In this document: piece after piece, positions 11,501 through 20,757 of the stretch
Position numbering within the stretch: position 1 is the stretch's first letter
Layout of the letters: every line of letters begins with the position of its first letter
Source of the DNA: Lucinisca nassula
Lineage: Eukaryota > Mollusca > Bivalvia > Lucinida > Lucinidae
Assembly (NCBI GenBank): GCA_963580285.1
Contig: OY757012.1
Coordinates: forward strand, 168,380,652 to 168,444,651
Reading direction: 5' to 3'
DNA: 64,000 nt
The notes under the pieces: generated by a model
Database searches by the model: none
The model's input: only the letters and a program-made list of their open reading frames with translations
Told to the model about the DNA's origin: nothing
Made by a program: the position numbers and the translations under genes

Positions 11501-14500
11501 GAATTTTTTCTTCGACCTTTTGTAGGATTTCTCTGTTGACTTATTCAAATTTAAGGTTTCTGAAATAACAATACATGTATACAGTATTTACCTTAAGTAT
11601 TCGGACAACTTAACACCTTACCATAGTTGGTCTAAAAATTGATCAAGTACAATTTACTATACATGTATAGACACAGTTGTGTCTAAAAATACTAGCTGGA
11701 TAAGTGGCAAACAGTGCAGACCCTGATGAGATGCTGCATTCTGCTCATCTGGATCTACACTGTTTGTTAAGGACTGTCTGTCCAACTACTTATGGTACAT
11801 TTGTAAATACATGTACGGTGTGTAAGATGTCAGTATTATTCATTGGGTAACATGTTATAAAATATCATAGATCCAGATGAGATGTATTGACGATAATTAA
11901 TGGTATTTTTTTCTTATTTCTCTAGTAACATATACTTTGGGTGCATGTACTTGTTGAATGATTCATCGAACAAGTATCCAAACGGTATGTTTCTAGTACA
12001 TAAGAAATGGAAGAAAATTCTCTCTTAAGGGGAATGGGAACACCTGGCAGATTTTTTCGCTAATTTTTCAAAGGGAGACAATTTTTGGGACTTCCTGTTT
12101 GCTTTTCTGGAAGCTCTGTCCCACGAAAAAGGGGTCTACTCAAAAGAGTTGACCTTTAAAGGAAAGAATTTGCATTTCAGGAGCAAATTCTTTGCTTTAA
12201 GAGTTGACCTCTATTGACATGGGAGGCAAAAATACTTTTGCAGGAGTTGCCTCCCCTGAAGGTCTTCCCAATCCCCTTAAGCAATAAGCATCCTCATGAT
12301 TACTTCTTACCCCAATTTATTTAATAATTGGTGGACTAGGGCATCAAAGACAAGCTCGGGTAGCCAGCAATTTCAATGTGCAGAGGAATAGAACAAAAAT
12401 GTACTCATGCTGTAAAAGTGGATGCTTGTCTCTCGGGCACTAAACCCTGGTTATGGTAGGTGCGCTAATTGGTAGGTGAAAAAAAAACAATTTTCATATT
12501 CATACATGTAATGTGTAACCAGTTGCATGCTTCTCAGGCACTAAATTGTGGCAGTAAAAAGCTTATTTCAGTTTTTTTTTGTTTTCTTTTTTTAAAATAG
12601 TCTTATTGATTTACCAAAAATGCTGCTTATTTAGTGCACTGATGCCATGATGAAATAAAATCCAAGCATTTAACAGTGTCTACTTGTAACCCATTTTGAT
12701 CGCCCCACACACCACCACCTTCGGGGCTTGAAGACATAGACTGGGCTGTGTGATGCTTCCACGCAGAGCTGAAATTGACCACACATGAGAATTGGTAAAC
12801 CGCTTAAAAGGGTTTAGCCTGCCTATGTAAAGTGGTGAGTCAGACTGTCCAAGGCATATACATGCAAGCCTTTTAATTTCATTGGGCGACAGGACTTGAA
12901 ATGTCATTTTATCTCAATGTCGGTAAAGTCCCACAAAATTGGAAGCAGTGTCTCGAAAATGACCTCAATAGTGTTGACGGGGACATTAAACCTCAATTCA
13001 AACAAACAAAATTAACCCATTTTGTACAGGAAACTCCAAAACTGGTAAATGGCAAACAGTGCAGACCCAGATCAGACACAGTAGAACGGGGCATCTGGTC
13101 AGGGCCTACAATGTTTGCAAAATGTTCAGCCATTTTCCAAATAAACTTTGAAGAAAACACAACCTGACAGCCCTAAATTTTGAAATGGACTCCCGCTCTA
13201 TATATAAGGAGGAAGATTCCATTTTGTTCAAAATGGGTTAATTATGAAACAACATTTGCAAATTAATCAAATTAACAAAAAGGCCCAGTTGTTCAAAGCA
13301 TCTATAATTTAACCCATTTTGTCTTATCTTTTTTGGGGAACTTTGCTGAACGTCAAGTCCAAGAAATGTCACACGAGTTTGGTCTTGCAACTTGCGCGGT
13401 AAAAAATCTGATACTGACCATGCCACATACACAATATTTCAGCGTAGTACCTGCAAAATCTTAGGTAATTCATAAGACTCTAATGCCAGAAACTTGTGCA
13501 TCCCTTGCATTATACTCGCACAAACAACTTGCAAAGTAGATCGCAAAAGGAATCATTATTTTTGGAAAAATTGCAGGATAGATAGAATCTTCCTGGGACA
13601 TGTACTGTAAGGTAGACTAGTACAAGTCTCCAAATAATTTTTTTTCACCCTCTCATTTCAATTTTGTAAAAATTGCTTCACTTTGGCTTGAAGTAGATTA
13701 ACTTTAACAAGAGTTGTCAGTAGACAACATAGCTTGCCTTTGGGGGCCTAAGTTGGCCAATTTTTTCTTCTATAGAGCAACAGAAAACTTAAACCAAAAA
13801 CTTAAACATAAAATTTCTAAGTCTGTGATCTTGAACTCCAGGTCACTGAGGGGTAAGGGGCTGGTACTGTGCGAAACTTTAGACCAATATGTAAACTCAG
13901 TCCAAGAACTTAGAAGTAACTAAATCCATCAAGTGGTTGAAGAGATATAGAGCAAATGGAAAACTTTAACCAAAAACTTAAACTTTGAGTGACGTACATG
14001 GATACGTACTGCCGGCACCAGTGTGACTGCTATAGCTCTTGCTGTACTTTCATACAGGCTAGCTAAAAAGGGATCAGATATACTGATATGATGATACGAG
14101 ACCAAACATCAGTCTATATGCAAGCAGAAGTGAAAATAAAATAGGTTAATATGCACTTTATAATCTTACCTGTATCATCATCTAAGCTAAATGCCGGAGA
14201 TGGAGAATGTTCTCTTTTTCTGTCATCTTCTTCCAGTGATGGTGTCATTACCATAGATCCATAGTCTGAGGTAGTGGGGGTCTCCAACTGCTTAACAGGT
14301 GAGAATACAGGCTGGATCAGTTTAGGCTCTCCAGATCCAAGCACCTGGGGCCTGATGGGGTCACCTTCAATCTTTGGTTCTGGATTAGGAGTGGATGTAC
14401 TCTTTATATTATCCACATTAAATGAGCAATCAATGATACTTTGCAATCGCTTGTCTTTGATAATCTCTGATACAATAGGTGTTTCCTTAGCTTTGACTTT

Positions 14501-15559
14501 GTTTGCCTGTGTAACTACTGTTTTTGGAGACAGGAAGATTGCACTATCATCTTCACAAGGTTCACATGATATTTCATTGTCAAGAAATGAAATTGAAGGC
14601 ATTTTGGGAACAGGTAGAACTTGTGATTCTTTGGCTGAACGAATTTTTTTTGTTTTACTTTTCTTTTCTTTTCCACTTTTTGCTTTGATTTTGTCATTGG
14701 CTGCCACAGCTTTATTTTGTTGTATCAGATTAGGTGGGCCAGTAGAAATAATGTTTCCATCTTCCTGTGTATGAACAATGGCTTTTACTTTTATTTTCTT
14801 TGAAACACGCCTGTTCTGGTCAACTGGACTAAGAACAATTTTGCATCTTTTAGTCCTAGGAGTAATCAGTGAAGGGTCAACTTCATTTCTTAACCTTGTC
14901 TTTTTACCAACAGGCTTTTGCCTTTTTACTTGTTCCTTCTTCATGATTTTTGCTTGTTTCTTACTGTAATCAGCTGATAAGTTCCTCATTTGTGGTGAAT
15001 CTGCAGTGAAGTCAAACAAACTCTTAGAAGACCTCAATGAATCTGTTTCTTTTCCGTCTTTGTCAGACAGAGTGTTTACTCGACCTGAGCTCTTTTGTGC
15101 AACTTGATCAGAGAGATCTGCAAGATCATTTTTACTGTCTGACACTTCTTTTTCTGAGATTCTCTTATTAGCTGACCTTTTTGTTTGTCTTTCCATAGGT
15201 GGCTTCCCAGATCCTTTTTCTGAAGATTTATTGTCCATGGAACCTTTTAGTTTCTTGGCTGGTGATGGTCTAACTAAATCTTCTTTAGAAAAACCTGGTT
15301 GAGATGCTTTCTCAAATGATCTCAGTCGTTTCTTCCGTGGCGAATGGCTACCTGATTCTACTTGTTTTGTTGCTCTCTTAGACTGGTTTGTCACAGAGCT
15401 GCTAGCCTTCTGTTTGGGCACTTCTGGGTCTTTTCTCATTCCAGTTACTCTTGTTTCTCTCAAACAGCCTTCTGCAGGCTGGTCTGGTTTGTTGTCAGGA
15501 GACTTCTTCAATATATTTACACTAGATAGTGCTTGCTTTGAAGATTCTCCACAACCATG
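8437..15559 (-). CDS. Sororin-like (CDCA5-type) cohesin-associated protein, three coding exons
   Basis: Coding pieces 15559-14170, 11559-11483 and 8520-8437 join in frame to about 516 residues. The first piece ends in phase 1 at a GTAAGA donor. The 77-nt middle exon supplies two bases plus 25 codons and ends in phase 0 at GTAAGT. The last exon starts in phase 0 after TTTGTTTCAG. The C-terminus (IDEWVEKINSEMEDIENFEL, then SVEG) has the sororin-domain pattern DEW-x(4)-N-[AS]-E-[FM]-E-x(2)-E-x-F-[DE]-L-x-VE, preceded by a lysine-rich stretch as in vertebrate sororin. Sororin binds Pds5/cohesin and antagonises Wapl to keep sister chromatids together from S phase to anaphase. The rest is basic, disordered-looking and rich in SP/TP sites, fitting Cdk control. 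At 516 residues it is about twice the vertebrate length. No canonical FGF motif or KEN box is seen; the nearest motif is FDF at about 182-184. Orthology rests on the C-terminal motif. Confidence 0.8.
8636..8845 (-). repeat. SINE-like family R copy, minus orientation
   Basis: Reads 'gggattttacatccctgtca' through 'aagcccgcc(C)n' to 'tttaccagtactcatg'. It stands head to head with the plus-strand copy at 8846, forming an inverted pair around a C-homopolymer. Confidence 0.75.
8846..9092 (+). repeat. SINE-like family R copy, plus orientation
   Basis: 'agctgaaattgaccacacat' to 'gacggggacactaaacc' with an (AAAC)n tail. It is the left part of segmental-duplication copy 1 (partner 12766-13011). Confidence 0.8.
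9093..9328 (+). mobile_element. TTAA-flanked MITE, family B
   Basis: TTAA-CCCATTTTGTAC at the left and GTACAAAATGGG-TTAT at the right, a piggyBac-like layout (CCC..GGG termini at TTAA). The interior holds a palindrome 'cagatcaaacgccgcagaac'. It lies in the last intron of the sororin-like gene. Confidence 0.85.
9329..9705 (+). repeat. Segmental duplication, unique part of copy 1
   Basis: Matches 13242-13632 nearly base for base (for example 'cgcggtaaaaaatctgatac', 'aaggtagactagtacaagtc'). Together with the flanking MITE and SINE, about 0.87 kb is duplicated in direct orientation 3.92 kb apart. Confidence 0.9.
9945..10070. repeat. Palindromic repeat, family E, best copy
   Basis: Arms 'ttatttttcttatttctgct' and its inverse enclose 'cgttagaaccgcctcattga' and the complementary 'ggcggttctaacgag'. 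The arms are about 55 bp each with almost no loop. The call is a foldback/MITE remnant in the last intron. Confidence 0.75.
10452..10664 (+). mobile_element. TTAA-flanked MITE, family A, best copy
   Basis: TTAA-CCCTTGTCCTGCTGA opens and TCAGCAGGACAAGGG-TTAA closes the 213-bp element: perfect 15-bp inverted termini at a TTAA duplication, as in piggyBac derivatives. The centre is a palindrome around 'cagatggcttctgatgaagc'. Confidence 0.92.
10915..11210 (-). repeat. SINE-like family R copy
   Basis: A near full-length minus copy: 'aggtttaacgtccccgtca' at the left, 'caagccccgatgggcagggg' at the right. Open frames on both strands here are repeat-derived. Confidence 0.85.
11238..11465 (+). mobile_element. 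TTAA-flanked MITE, family B
   Basis: TTAA-CCCATTTAGTACC to GGTACAAAAAGGG-TTAA, with both TTAA copies intact. It ends only 17 bp from the 77-nt exon, just inside the downstream intron. Confidence 0.9.
11483..11559 (-). CDS. Sororin-like gene, 77-nt exon
   Basis: Flanked by acceptor 'tgttatttcag' and donor GTAAGT. With the leading G from the previous exon it reads ETLNLNKSTEKSYKRSKKKF and then HKGRYS. This is the lysine-rich linker that precedes the C-terminal motif in sororins. Confidence 0.8.
11610..11800 (+). repeat. Fragment of hAT-type MITE family C
   Basis: 'tcaagtacaatttactat' and 'agctggataagtggcaaaca' followed by the 'cagaccctgatgagatgctg' palindrome match the interior of the 6692 element; the termini are missing. 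Confidence 0.6.
11801..12695. other. Intronic sequence without recognised features
   Basis: Low-complexity T-rich stretches around 12570 and a short duplicated phrase (gacctttaaagg.. / gacctctattgac) are all I see. No exon signals fit the gene model. Confidence 0.4.
12700..13011 (+). repeat. SINE-like family R copy
   Basis: 'cttcggggcttgaagacata' to 'gacggggacattaaacctca' plus (AAAC)n. From about 12766 it is the left part of segmental-duplication copy 2. Confidence 0.8.
13012..13241 (+). mobile_element. TTAA-flanked MITE, family B
   Basis: TTAA-CCCATTTTGTACAGG to TTCAAAATGGG-TTAA. It is the duplicate of the element at 9093 and carries the same internal palindrome. Confidence 0.85.
13242..13632 (+). 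repeat. Segmental duplication, unique part of copy 2
   Basis: Partner of 9329-9705. Similarity stops sharply after 'tacaagtctcca' in both copies. Confidence 0.9.
13705..14050 (+). repeat. 5' fragment of a hairpin-ended non-autonomous element
   Basis: 'aacaagagttgtcagtagac' then 'aacatagcttgcctttgggg' has the AACAAGAG-plus-palindrome start seen at 18666, 29781 and 44795. The body 'gagcaacagaaaacttaaac' repeats at 13773 and 13953. No 3' hairpin follows. Confidence 0.55.
14170..15559 (-). CDS. Sororin-like gene, large first coding exon
   Basis: The exon begins at 15590 after the acceptor 'cttttcttatgttttag'. In this frame a TAA at 15572-15574 precedes the ATG at 15557-15559, which has G at -3 and +4, so translation most likely starts there and the leader is spliced. 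The 463 encoded residues are Lys/Ser-rich, with SPRKK, SPAKK, ADSPQ, TPRTK, LSPV, LSPK and FSPV sites and nuclear-localisation-like clusters (PRKKRLR, PAKKLK). The exon closes at CAG|GTAAGA (14170/14169). A one-base reading error near the acceptor could instead make this an internal exon. Confidence 0.82.
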
Positions 15560-15760
15560 TCTACCAATTTTTACTCTATTACCAGATGTCTAAAACATAA
15601 GAAAAGTTAACTCAAATAAGCCAAACCATGCAAATATAAGCAATGACAGAAAAAAAACTTTTCCATCATCAGTGACCACTGAGGGCTCTGATCAGCCTGC
15701 ACAAGTGGACATCCAGTCAGGTCAATTTCAATTATTTCCAGAGGCAGTGTTGCAGAGTGA

Positions 15761-15978
15761 TTAACCCATTTTGTACTGAATGGAACCTTCCTCCTTATAC
15801 ATTGTATGTTATAGCAGGAGTCCATTCCAATTTTCAGGGATTTCAGGTTGTGTTATTTTTTTAAAACTTATTTGGAAAATGGCTGAACTTTTTGCAAACA
15901 GTGTTGACCCTGATCAGATCTGGGCCTGCACTGTTTGCCAGTATTCTGTTTTGGGAGTTATCATACAAAATGGGTTAA
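15761..15978 (-). mobile_element. TTAA-flanked MITE, family B, reverse orientation
   Basis: TTAA-CCCATTTTGTAC and ATACAAAATGGG-TTAA bound an interior that is the reverse of the 9093 copy. It lies just upstream of the large sororin-like exon, in the inferred 5' leader intron. Confidence 0.85.
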
Positions 15979-16079
15979 AAAGCTGCCTTCAGTAATCAGT
16001 TATGAAGATTGAAGGTTTGAGCCCAGCTTGAAACAGTCAATGAAAAACTCAGTTTACCAAGCAGTAACTATGATGTGTG

Positions 16080-16275
16080 TTTGTTTGAATTTGGGTTTAA
16101 CATCCCTGTCAACACTATTTCGGTCATTTTGGAGACATTGCTTCCAATTTTGTGGGACTTTTACCTGGCAATGAGGTGAAATGACATCTCAAGCCCTGTC
16201 GCACAATGAAACCAGAAGGCTTATATGCACTGGATGGTCTGACTCACACCACTTTGCCTGGGCAGGCTTAGTTGA
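16080..16275 (-). repeat. SINE-like family R copy, truncated
   Basis: Tail 'gggtttaacatccctgtca' to 'tgcctgggcaggcttag'; the distal part is lost. Confidence 0.75.
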
Positions 16276-16307
16276 TGTATGTACTATCCATACCTTATTC
16301 AATGTAA

Positions 16308-16507
16308 TTAGCCCTTGTCCTGCTGAATATTTAAATATGCCACACCCACTACTGATTATCAACCAATCAGATTACTTGATGAAAATTATTGCAACAAACT
16401 CATAAACTGAATGACAAACAATGAAGATCCTGATCAGATGGCCATCTGATCTGAATCTACATTGTTTGCTAGATAAGACATATTTGGGCTCAGCAGGACA
16501 AGGGTTG
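16308..16507 (-). mobile_element. TTAA-type MITE, family A, reverse orientation
   Basis: Termini GCCCTTGTCCTGCTGA and CTCAGCAGGACAAGGG; the flanking TTAAs have decayed to TTAG and TTGG. The interior palindrome is shortened. Confidence 0.8.
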
Positions 16508-16511
16508 GTTA

Positions 16512-16825
16512 TAGCCCCCTCCCATAGGGGCTTGAAGAAATATATGGGCTGCATGATGCTTCCATGCAGAGCTGAATCCGGCCCACACACTAGTACTGGT
16601 AAACCGCTTAGAGGATCTAAGCCTGTCCAGGAACCGCGGTGCGAGGCGGACCGTCCATGCTTATAAACCCTATTGGTTTCATTGGGCGACAGGGCTTGAG
16701 ATTGTCATTTCATCTCAATGTCGGGTAAAAGTCCCACAAAATTGGAAGCAACATCTTCAAAATGACCTTTACAGTGTTGATGGGGACGTTAAACCTCAAA
16801 TCAAACAAACAAACAAACAAACAGG
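16512..16825 (+). repeat. SINE-like family R copy, best preserved
   Basis: 'gccccctcccataggggctt' to 'gatggggacgttaaacctca' with (CAAA)n. It is inserted next to the MITE at 16308. The sequence 'ggacaagggttagc' follows at 16824, so it may have landed inside a MITE terminus. Confidence 0.85.
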
Positions 16826-16970
16826 ACAAGGGTTAGCACACAAGCTAAAATAAGTGAACACCAATCTAGAGTGCAGGATTTTGCAGTCTGCTAAGATTGT
16901 AACAGTGCTACATTGTAAATGGTCATTCTAGCATATCAATGATTATGCTTTTGTAATTAATTAACCCTTG

Positions 16971-17173
16971 TCCTGCTAATCCCGGATATGCCTTATCTTT
17001 GAAACAATGTAGATCCAGATCAGATGGCTTCTGACGAAGCCATCAGATCAGGATCTACATTGTTTGTCGTTCAGACTGTGAATTTGTTGCAATAATTTGC
17101 ATCAAGTAATCGGATTGGTTGATAATCGGTAGTGGGTGTGGCATATATGAATATTCAGCAGAACAAGGGCTAA
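16971..17173 (+). mobile_element. TTAA-type MITE, family A
   Basis: TTAA-CCCTTGTCCTGCT opens; CAGCAGAACAAGGGC-TAA closes. The interior palindrome 'agatcagatggcttctgacg' is near perfect. Confidence 0.85.
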
Positions 17174-17306
17174 TAAAGAGGGTCAAACTGCTAGCTTGTG
17201 TTTACTAAGAAACATCATATTTTTATAAAATGGCTCTTATGCCAACTGTAGACATTTTTTTACAAAAATTGGCATAAGGAGCATATTGTTGTGTCTGACT
17301 CTGTGT

Positions 17307-17400
17307 TTAACCCATTGTATACGTGTGGACTCTTCCATCGCTATATGTTGGACAAGTCCCAGGGCTTTAGATAATTTTTTTTTCAAAAGAGTACAGTACT
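17307..17400 (+). repeat. Fragment of MITE family B
   Basis: TTAA-CCCATTGTATAC followed by 'tgttggacaagtcc' matches the start of the copy at 44563; the remainder is absent. Confidence 0.5.
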
Positions 17401-17454
17401 CGTCCTTTTTTAAACAAGAAAAATGCCTAATGGCATTATGGACGGGTTTTTTTT

Positions 17455-17780
17455 TTCAGTATGGTTAGGATGGTGGTGGCATGGGTGGGGTAGGGTGGGG
17501 TGTGCTGGTGTGGGGTACGGTGGGGTGGAATGGGTTAGGAGTCGGGTGGGATGGGGTGGAATTTGTGGTGGGGTGGGGTGTGGGGTGTGATGGGGTGTGG
17601 TGGGGTTGTGGGGTGGGGTGGGCTTGGGTGGGTGGGATGGGGTGAGGTCGGGTAAGGTGGGGAGTGGTGGGATGGGGTTGGGTTGGGGGTGGATTGGGGT
17701 TGTTTTGGGATGGGGGTGGGGTGGGGTTGTGGGGTAGGGTAGGGTATGCTAGGGTAGGGTGGGGTGGGTAGGGTATGTAT
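17455..17780 (+). repeat. G-rich GGGGT/GGGTA-type tract, about 320 bp
   Basis: An irregular array of TGGGGTGGGGTG, GTGGGGTTG and TAGGGTAGGG words, with almost no C on this strand. It contains many closely spaced runs of three or more G, so G-quadruplex formation on the plus strand is likely. It is not an exact telomere repeat. Confidence 0.9.
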
Positions 17781-17840
17781 ATAAAACTAAGTATGCATGT
17801 ATGTACAGAACAAATGCAATATCCTAACCCAGTAACAACT

Positions 17841-17871
<31 letters not shown>

Positions 17872-17894
17872 TTGTTTATGTGTTTTACGAAGAA

Positions 17895-18196
17895 AAAAAA
17901 ATAAAGTTTTTTCTATTTTTAGCTCTATTTTTAGCTCTAGTGAGTGAGTGAGTTTAAGTTTTACGTCCCACCAACAGCTAAGGTCATACGGAGACGGGGC
18001 CTCGGTTTAAAGACTCATCCGAATTTTAGCTCTAGTGGCCACTGATTTTAGCAATTTTGAAAAAGGGTCACCTAATGAATATTTCTGTAAAATAATTTTG
18101 AAATCGGGCCATTATCCCAGGAGGAGATGTCGTTTAAAGAAATTGTTGACGGACGACGGACATCAACTCACCTTGAGCCGTGCTCAAGGTGAGCTA
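17895..18196 (+). mobile_element. 3' end of a hairpin-ended non-autonomous element
   Basis: One unit of the 'tatttttagctc..gtggcc' core is followed by 'aaattgttgacggacgacgg' and the hairpin CTCACCTTGAGC-cgt-GCTCAAGGTGAG ending CTAAAAA. It is related to the element at window start and is interrupted by a truncated SINE (17941-18021). Confidence 0.75.
17941..18021 (-). repeat. 5'-truncated SINE family A insertion with target duplication
   Basis: (GTGA)n at the left and 'gactcatccg' at the right, flanked by 'attttagctctag' on both sides (ending at 17940 and at 18035). The tRNA head is missing, as expected for a 5'-truncated retroposition. Confidence 0.8.
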
Positions 18197-18315
18197 AAAA
18201 AAGAACGAAAAAAAAAAAAAAAAAAAGAAAATTCCATGCCTGTGCATGCATGTATGTATTATTACTAGCAACTATCAGGGGAGGAAGATAATAATTGTTC
18301 ATATGTGTTTATGGA

Positions 18316-18480
18316 GAGTGAGTGAGTGCTTGAGTTTTACATCCCACCAACAGCTATGGTCATATGGAGACGGGACCTCGGTTTAAAGACTCATCCGAAA
18401 GTCTGGAGAAGCCCGGGATCGATCCTGCGATCCCTGGTTTACAAGTCGAGTAGCGTAACCACTACACCACGGAGGCTTCT
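18316..18480 (-). repeat. tRNA-derived SINE, family A
   Basis: A full copy: tRNA-like head on the minus strand (A-box-like GTGGTGTAGTGGTTACGC, B-box-like GGATCGATCCC) and a (CACT)n tail. It is flanked by near-identical 'tgtgtttatggag' at about 18303-18315 and 18484-18496. Confidence 0.88.
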
Positions 18481-18571
18481 ATGTGTGTTTATGGAGAAGA
18501 AAAGAAAAATAAAGAAAAAAAAGAATGAAAAAAGAAAGAAAAAAAAAAAAAACACAAAAAAAAAAAAAAAA

Positions 18572-18662
18572 TGTCTCCACCGGGGTTTGAACTCACGCCC
18601 CTCAGATTAATAGTCAACAATAGGATCCGTAGTCCAGCACTCTATCCACTACACTGGCATTT
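18572..18662 (-). repeat. tRNA-like SINE head next to long poly-A tracts
   Basis: On the minus strand, 'gtgtagtggatagagtgctg' (A-box-like) and 'gagttcaaaccccggtgg' (B-box-like) sit about 35 bases apart, further than in a plain tRNA. Poly-T follows. I call it a SINE fragment and not a working tRNA gene. Confidence 0.55.
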
Positions 18663-19000
18663 GAAACAAGAGGCCCATGGGCCACTATGCTCACCAGAGC
18701 TGATGGACACAGCCCACTGGCAGCCATATACTTTATTAAATCATGGCAGTCCAAAGCCAATGGATGCTACAAATGAAATTCGGGCACAATCACCCAGGTA
18801 TCTTCTTAGGACACAAAGCAAAGGTGCCACTGCTTGTAAAACTACATAAAGGTTGAGGTAAAGCTGTCACCTTTAGAGGGCTTACAAGGTAAATGTTAAT
18901 GATGCATGACACATGTTCGATGAACGCAGGGTGATCACAATGGCTTTAGAACCTTTTGCACAAATGCACTTTATGCAAGGATTAGTCAAAGAGCTGTACC
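18663..19000 (+). repeat. 5' end fragment of a hairpin-ended element
   Basis: 'aacaagaggcccatgggcca' then 'ctatgctcaccagagctga' matches the 5' layout at 44795. The rest to 19000 is non-coding with no tandem array. Confidence 0.55.
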
Positions 19001-19002
19001 GA

Positions 19003-19237
19003 TGGGCCTTCGTGGCCTAGTGGATAAGAGTGCTGACTCTTAATCATAAGGTCTCTCACTGCCACATACATACATACATACATACATACATACATACATA
19101 CATACATACATACATACATACATACATACATACATACATACGCACTGAGTGACGGAGACGGAATATAATGTACATAAATTACACGGTATGTAAAAAAAAA
19201 TGGGGTCGGATAGGGGAGGAGGCGCCGACCAAAAATA

Positions 19238-19269
<32 letters not shown>

Positions 19270-19375
19270 TGCTGTAGTTCAAGTCCAGGTACTCTGGTTT
19301 TAACCCACCTTTGATTAATGATATGCTCGATATTAGTGAAAAAATCTTGAAAGGGCTGTAAAACCAAAACCAAAA
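19003..19375 (+). repeat. tRNA-derived SINE, family B, split by a nested retroposition
   Basis: The head 'ccttcgtggcctagtggata' with 'gctgactcttaatcataagg' and the body 'ctgtagttcaagtccaggta' to 'aatcttgaaagggctgtaaa' are separated by the insert 19063-19257. A CAAAA-rich tail follows. Confidence 0.85.
19063..19257 (+). mobile_element. Nested poly-A retroposed insert with 14-bp target duplication
   Basis: GGTCTCTCACTGC lies immediately left (about 19050-19062) and right (about 19260-19272) of an insert of (CATA)n, about 110 bp of unique sequence and a terminal A-run of more than 20. This is the footprint of LINE-driven retroposition. The source transcript is not recognised. Confidence 0.85.
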
Positions 19376-19929
19376 ACAACAACAAAAAAAAAAAAAACAG
19401 ACCCTTACCTCTTTTACCTCTTGCAAGCCAAAATGTTAGGGGCCCAGGTAGCGTAAGAACATGACTCTTCCCCTCACACAGCCTCTCCAGCATCAAATTA
19501 TCAAAACTTGTTGCCAGACAGGGAAGCTTGTCTGACTCAGACCTTGCCAAGATATATATGTTTTTAGCAAAAGTGCAATTTTGTGCGCACATTCATGGCT
19601 ATCGACTCCACCCTGGAGTAGCTCTTGCCATATAAGTTTATAAAACTTCAATTTACTGGTAAGCAGTATTATCATTTGTTTGGCAACAACTAAGTATTTG
19701 GCAGTGCTGATACACACTTTGAAGTGAACAAAATTAAATAAAATGCTATATATATTTTGTATCCTATTCCATATCATGTTGCATATTTTTCCTATGTTAT
19801 GCCGTTTGTTTTTTCCTTGATCATTTTTCCCCTCTGTTTTCCATCCATTGACATATCTACCAGTCTGAAACATTTCTGTCTTGCTCTTTGATAGATAAGG
19901 CCATCAACTCCTACAGCTTTTGGATAAAA

Positions 19930-20745
19930 CTACTGGCACATTTCTGGCAACCTTTTTAGCATATTTTCAGTGAACTTCTGGCACAATTCTTGTAACCTCC
20001 TGACATACTTCTTGTAAACACCTGGCATATTTCTAATAAGCTCCTGGTACATTTCTTGCAAACTCCTGGCATATTCCTTATAAACTCCTCGCACACTTCT
20101 TGTAAACCCCTGGCACATTTCTGGCAATTCCTGGCAATTTTTTAAGTAAATTCCTGGCACATTTCTTGTAAACGCCCGACAAAATTCTTGTTACCTCCTG
20201 CCATATTACTTGTAATCTCCTGGCACTTTTCTTGTAATCTCTTGGCATATTTCTTGTAAGCTCCTTGCACACTTCTTGTAACTCCTAGCACATTTCTGGC
20301 AAACTTCCAAGCATATTTTTAGTAAATTTCTGGCACATTTCTTGAAAACTCCTGGTAAAATTCTTGAAACCTCATGACATATTTCTTGTAACCTCCTGGC
20401 ATATTTCTTGTAATCTACTGGCACATTTCTTGTAAACTCCTGGCATATTTCTGACAAACTCCTGGTACATTTCTTGTAAACTCCTGGCATATTTCTTGTA
20501 ACCTCCTCACAAACTTGCGTATTTTCAGTAAACTTTTGGCACATTTCTTGTTCACTACTGGTACAATTCTTGTTAACTCCTGACATATTTCTTGTAATCT
20601 CCTGACATGTTTCTAGAAAACTCCTGGTACAATGTAAACTCCTGGCATATTTCTTTTAAACTCCTAGCACACTTCTTGTAAGCTCCTGACATATTTTTTT
20701 TAACTCCTGGCATTTTTCTGATATAACTACAGGCATATTTCTGGT
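19930..20745 (-). repeat. 22-bp minisatellite, about 37 copies
   Basis: 'ctcctggca' recurs every 22 bp (for example 20415, 20437, 20459). Because 22 is not a multiple of 3, the minus-strand open frames show a 22-residue super-repeat (three 22-bp units). It begins 13 bp beyond the stop of the Helentron endonuclease, so it is the 3' flank or 3'UTR of that element; a protein product is doubtful. Confidence 0.85.
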
Positions 20746-20757
20746 TTGTGTTCAAAT

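Noticed and set aside
14274..14969. Plus-strand frames of 166 and 63 codons opposite the sororin-like exon
   Set aside because: They are antisense shadows of the large exon, with no splice context or motif of their own.
18982..19426. Frames with MYVCMYVC repeats
   Set aside because: They are translations of the (CATA)n microsatellite and poly-A tract.
19930..20755. Minus-strand frames with repeats like YKKCARSLQEICQEF
   Set aside because: They come from the 22-bp minisatellite rotating through all three frames behind the stop codon of the endonuclease.
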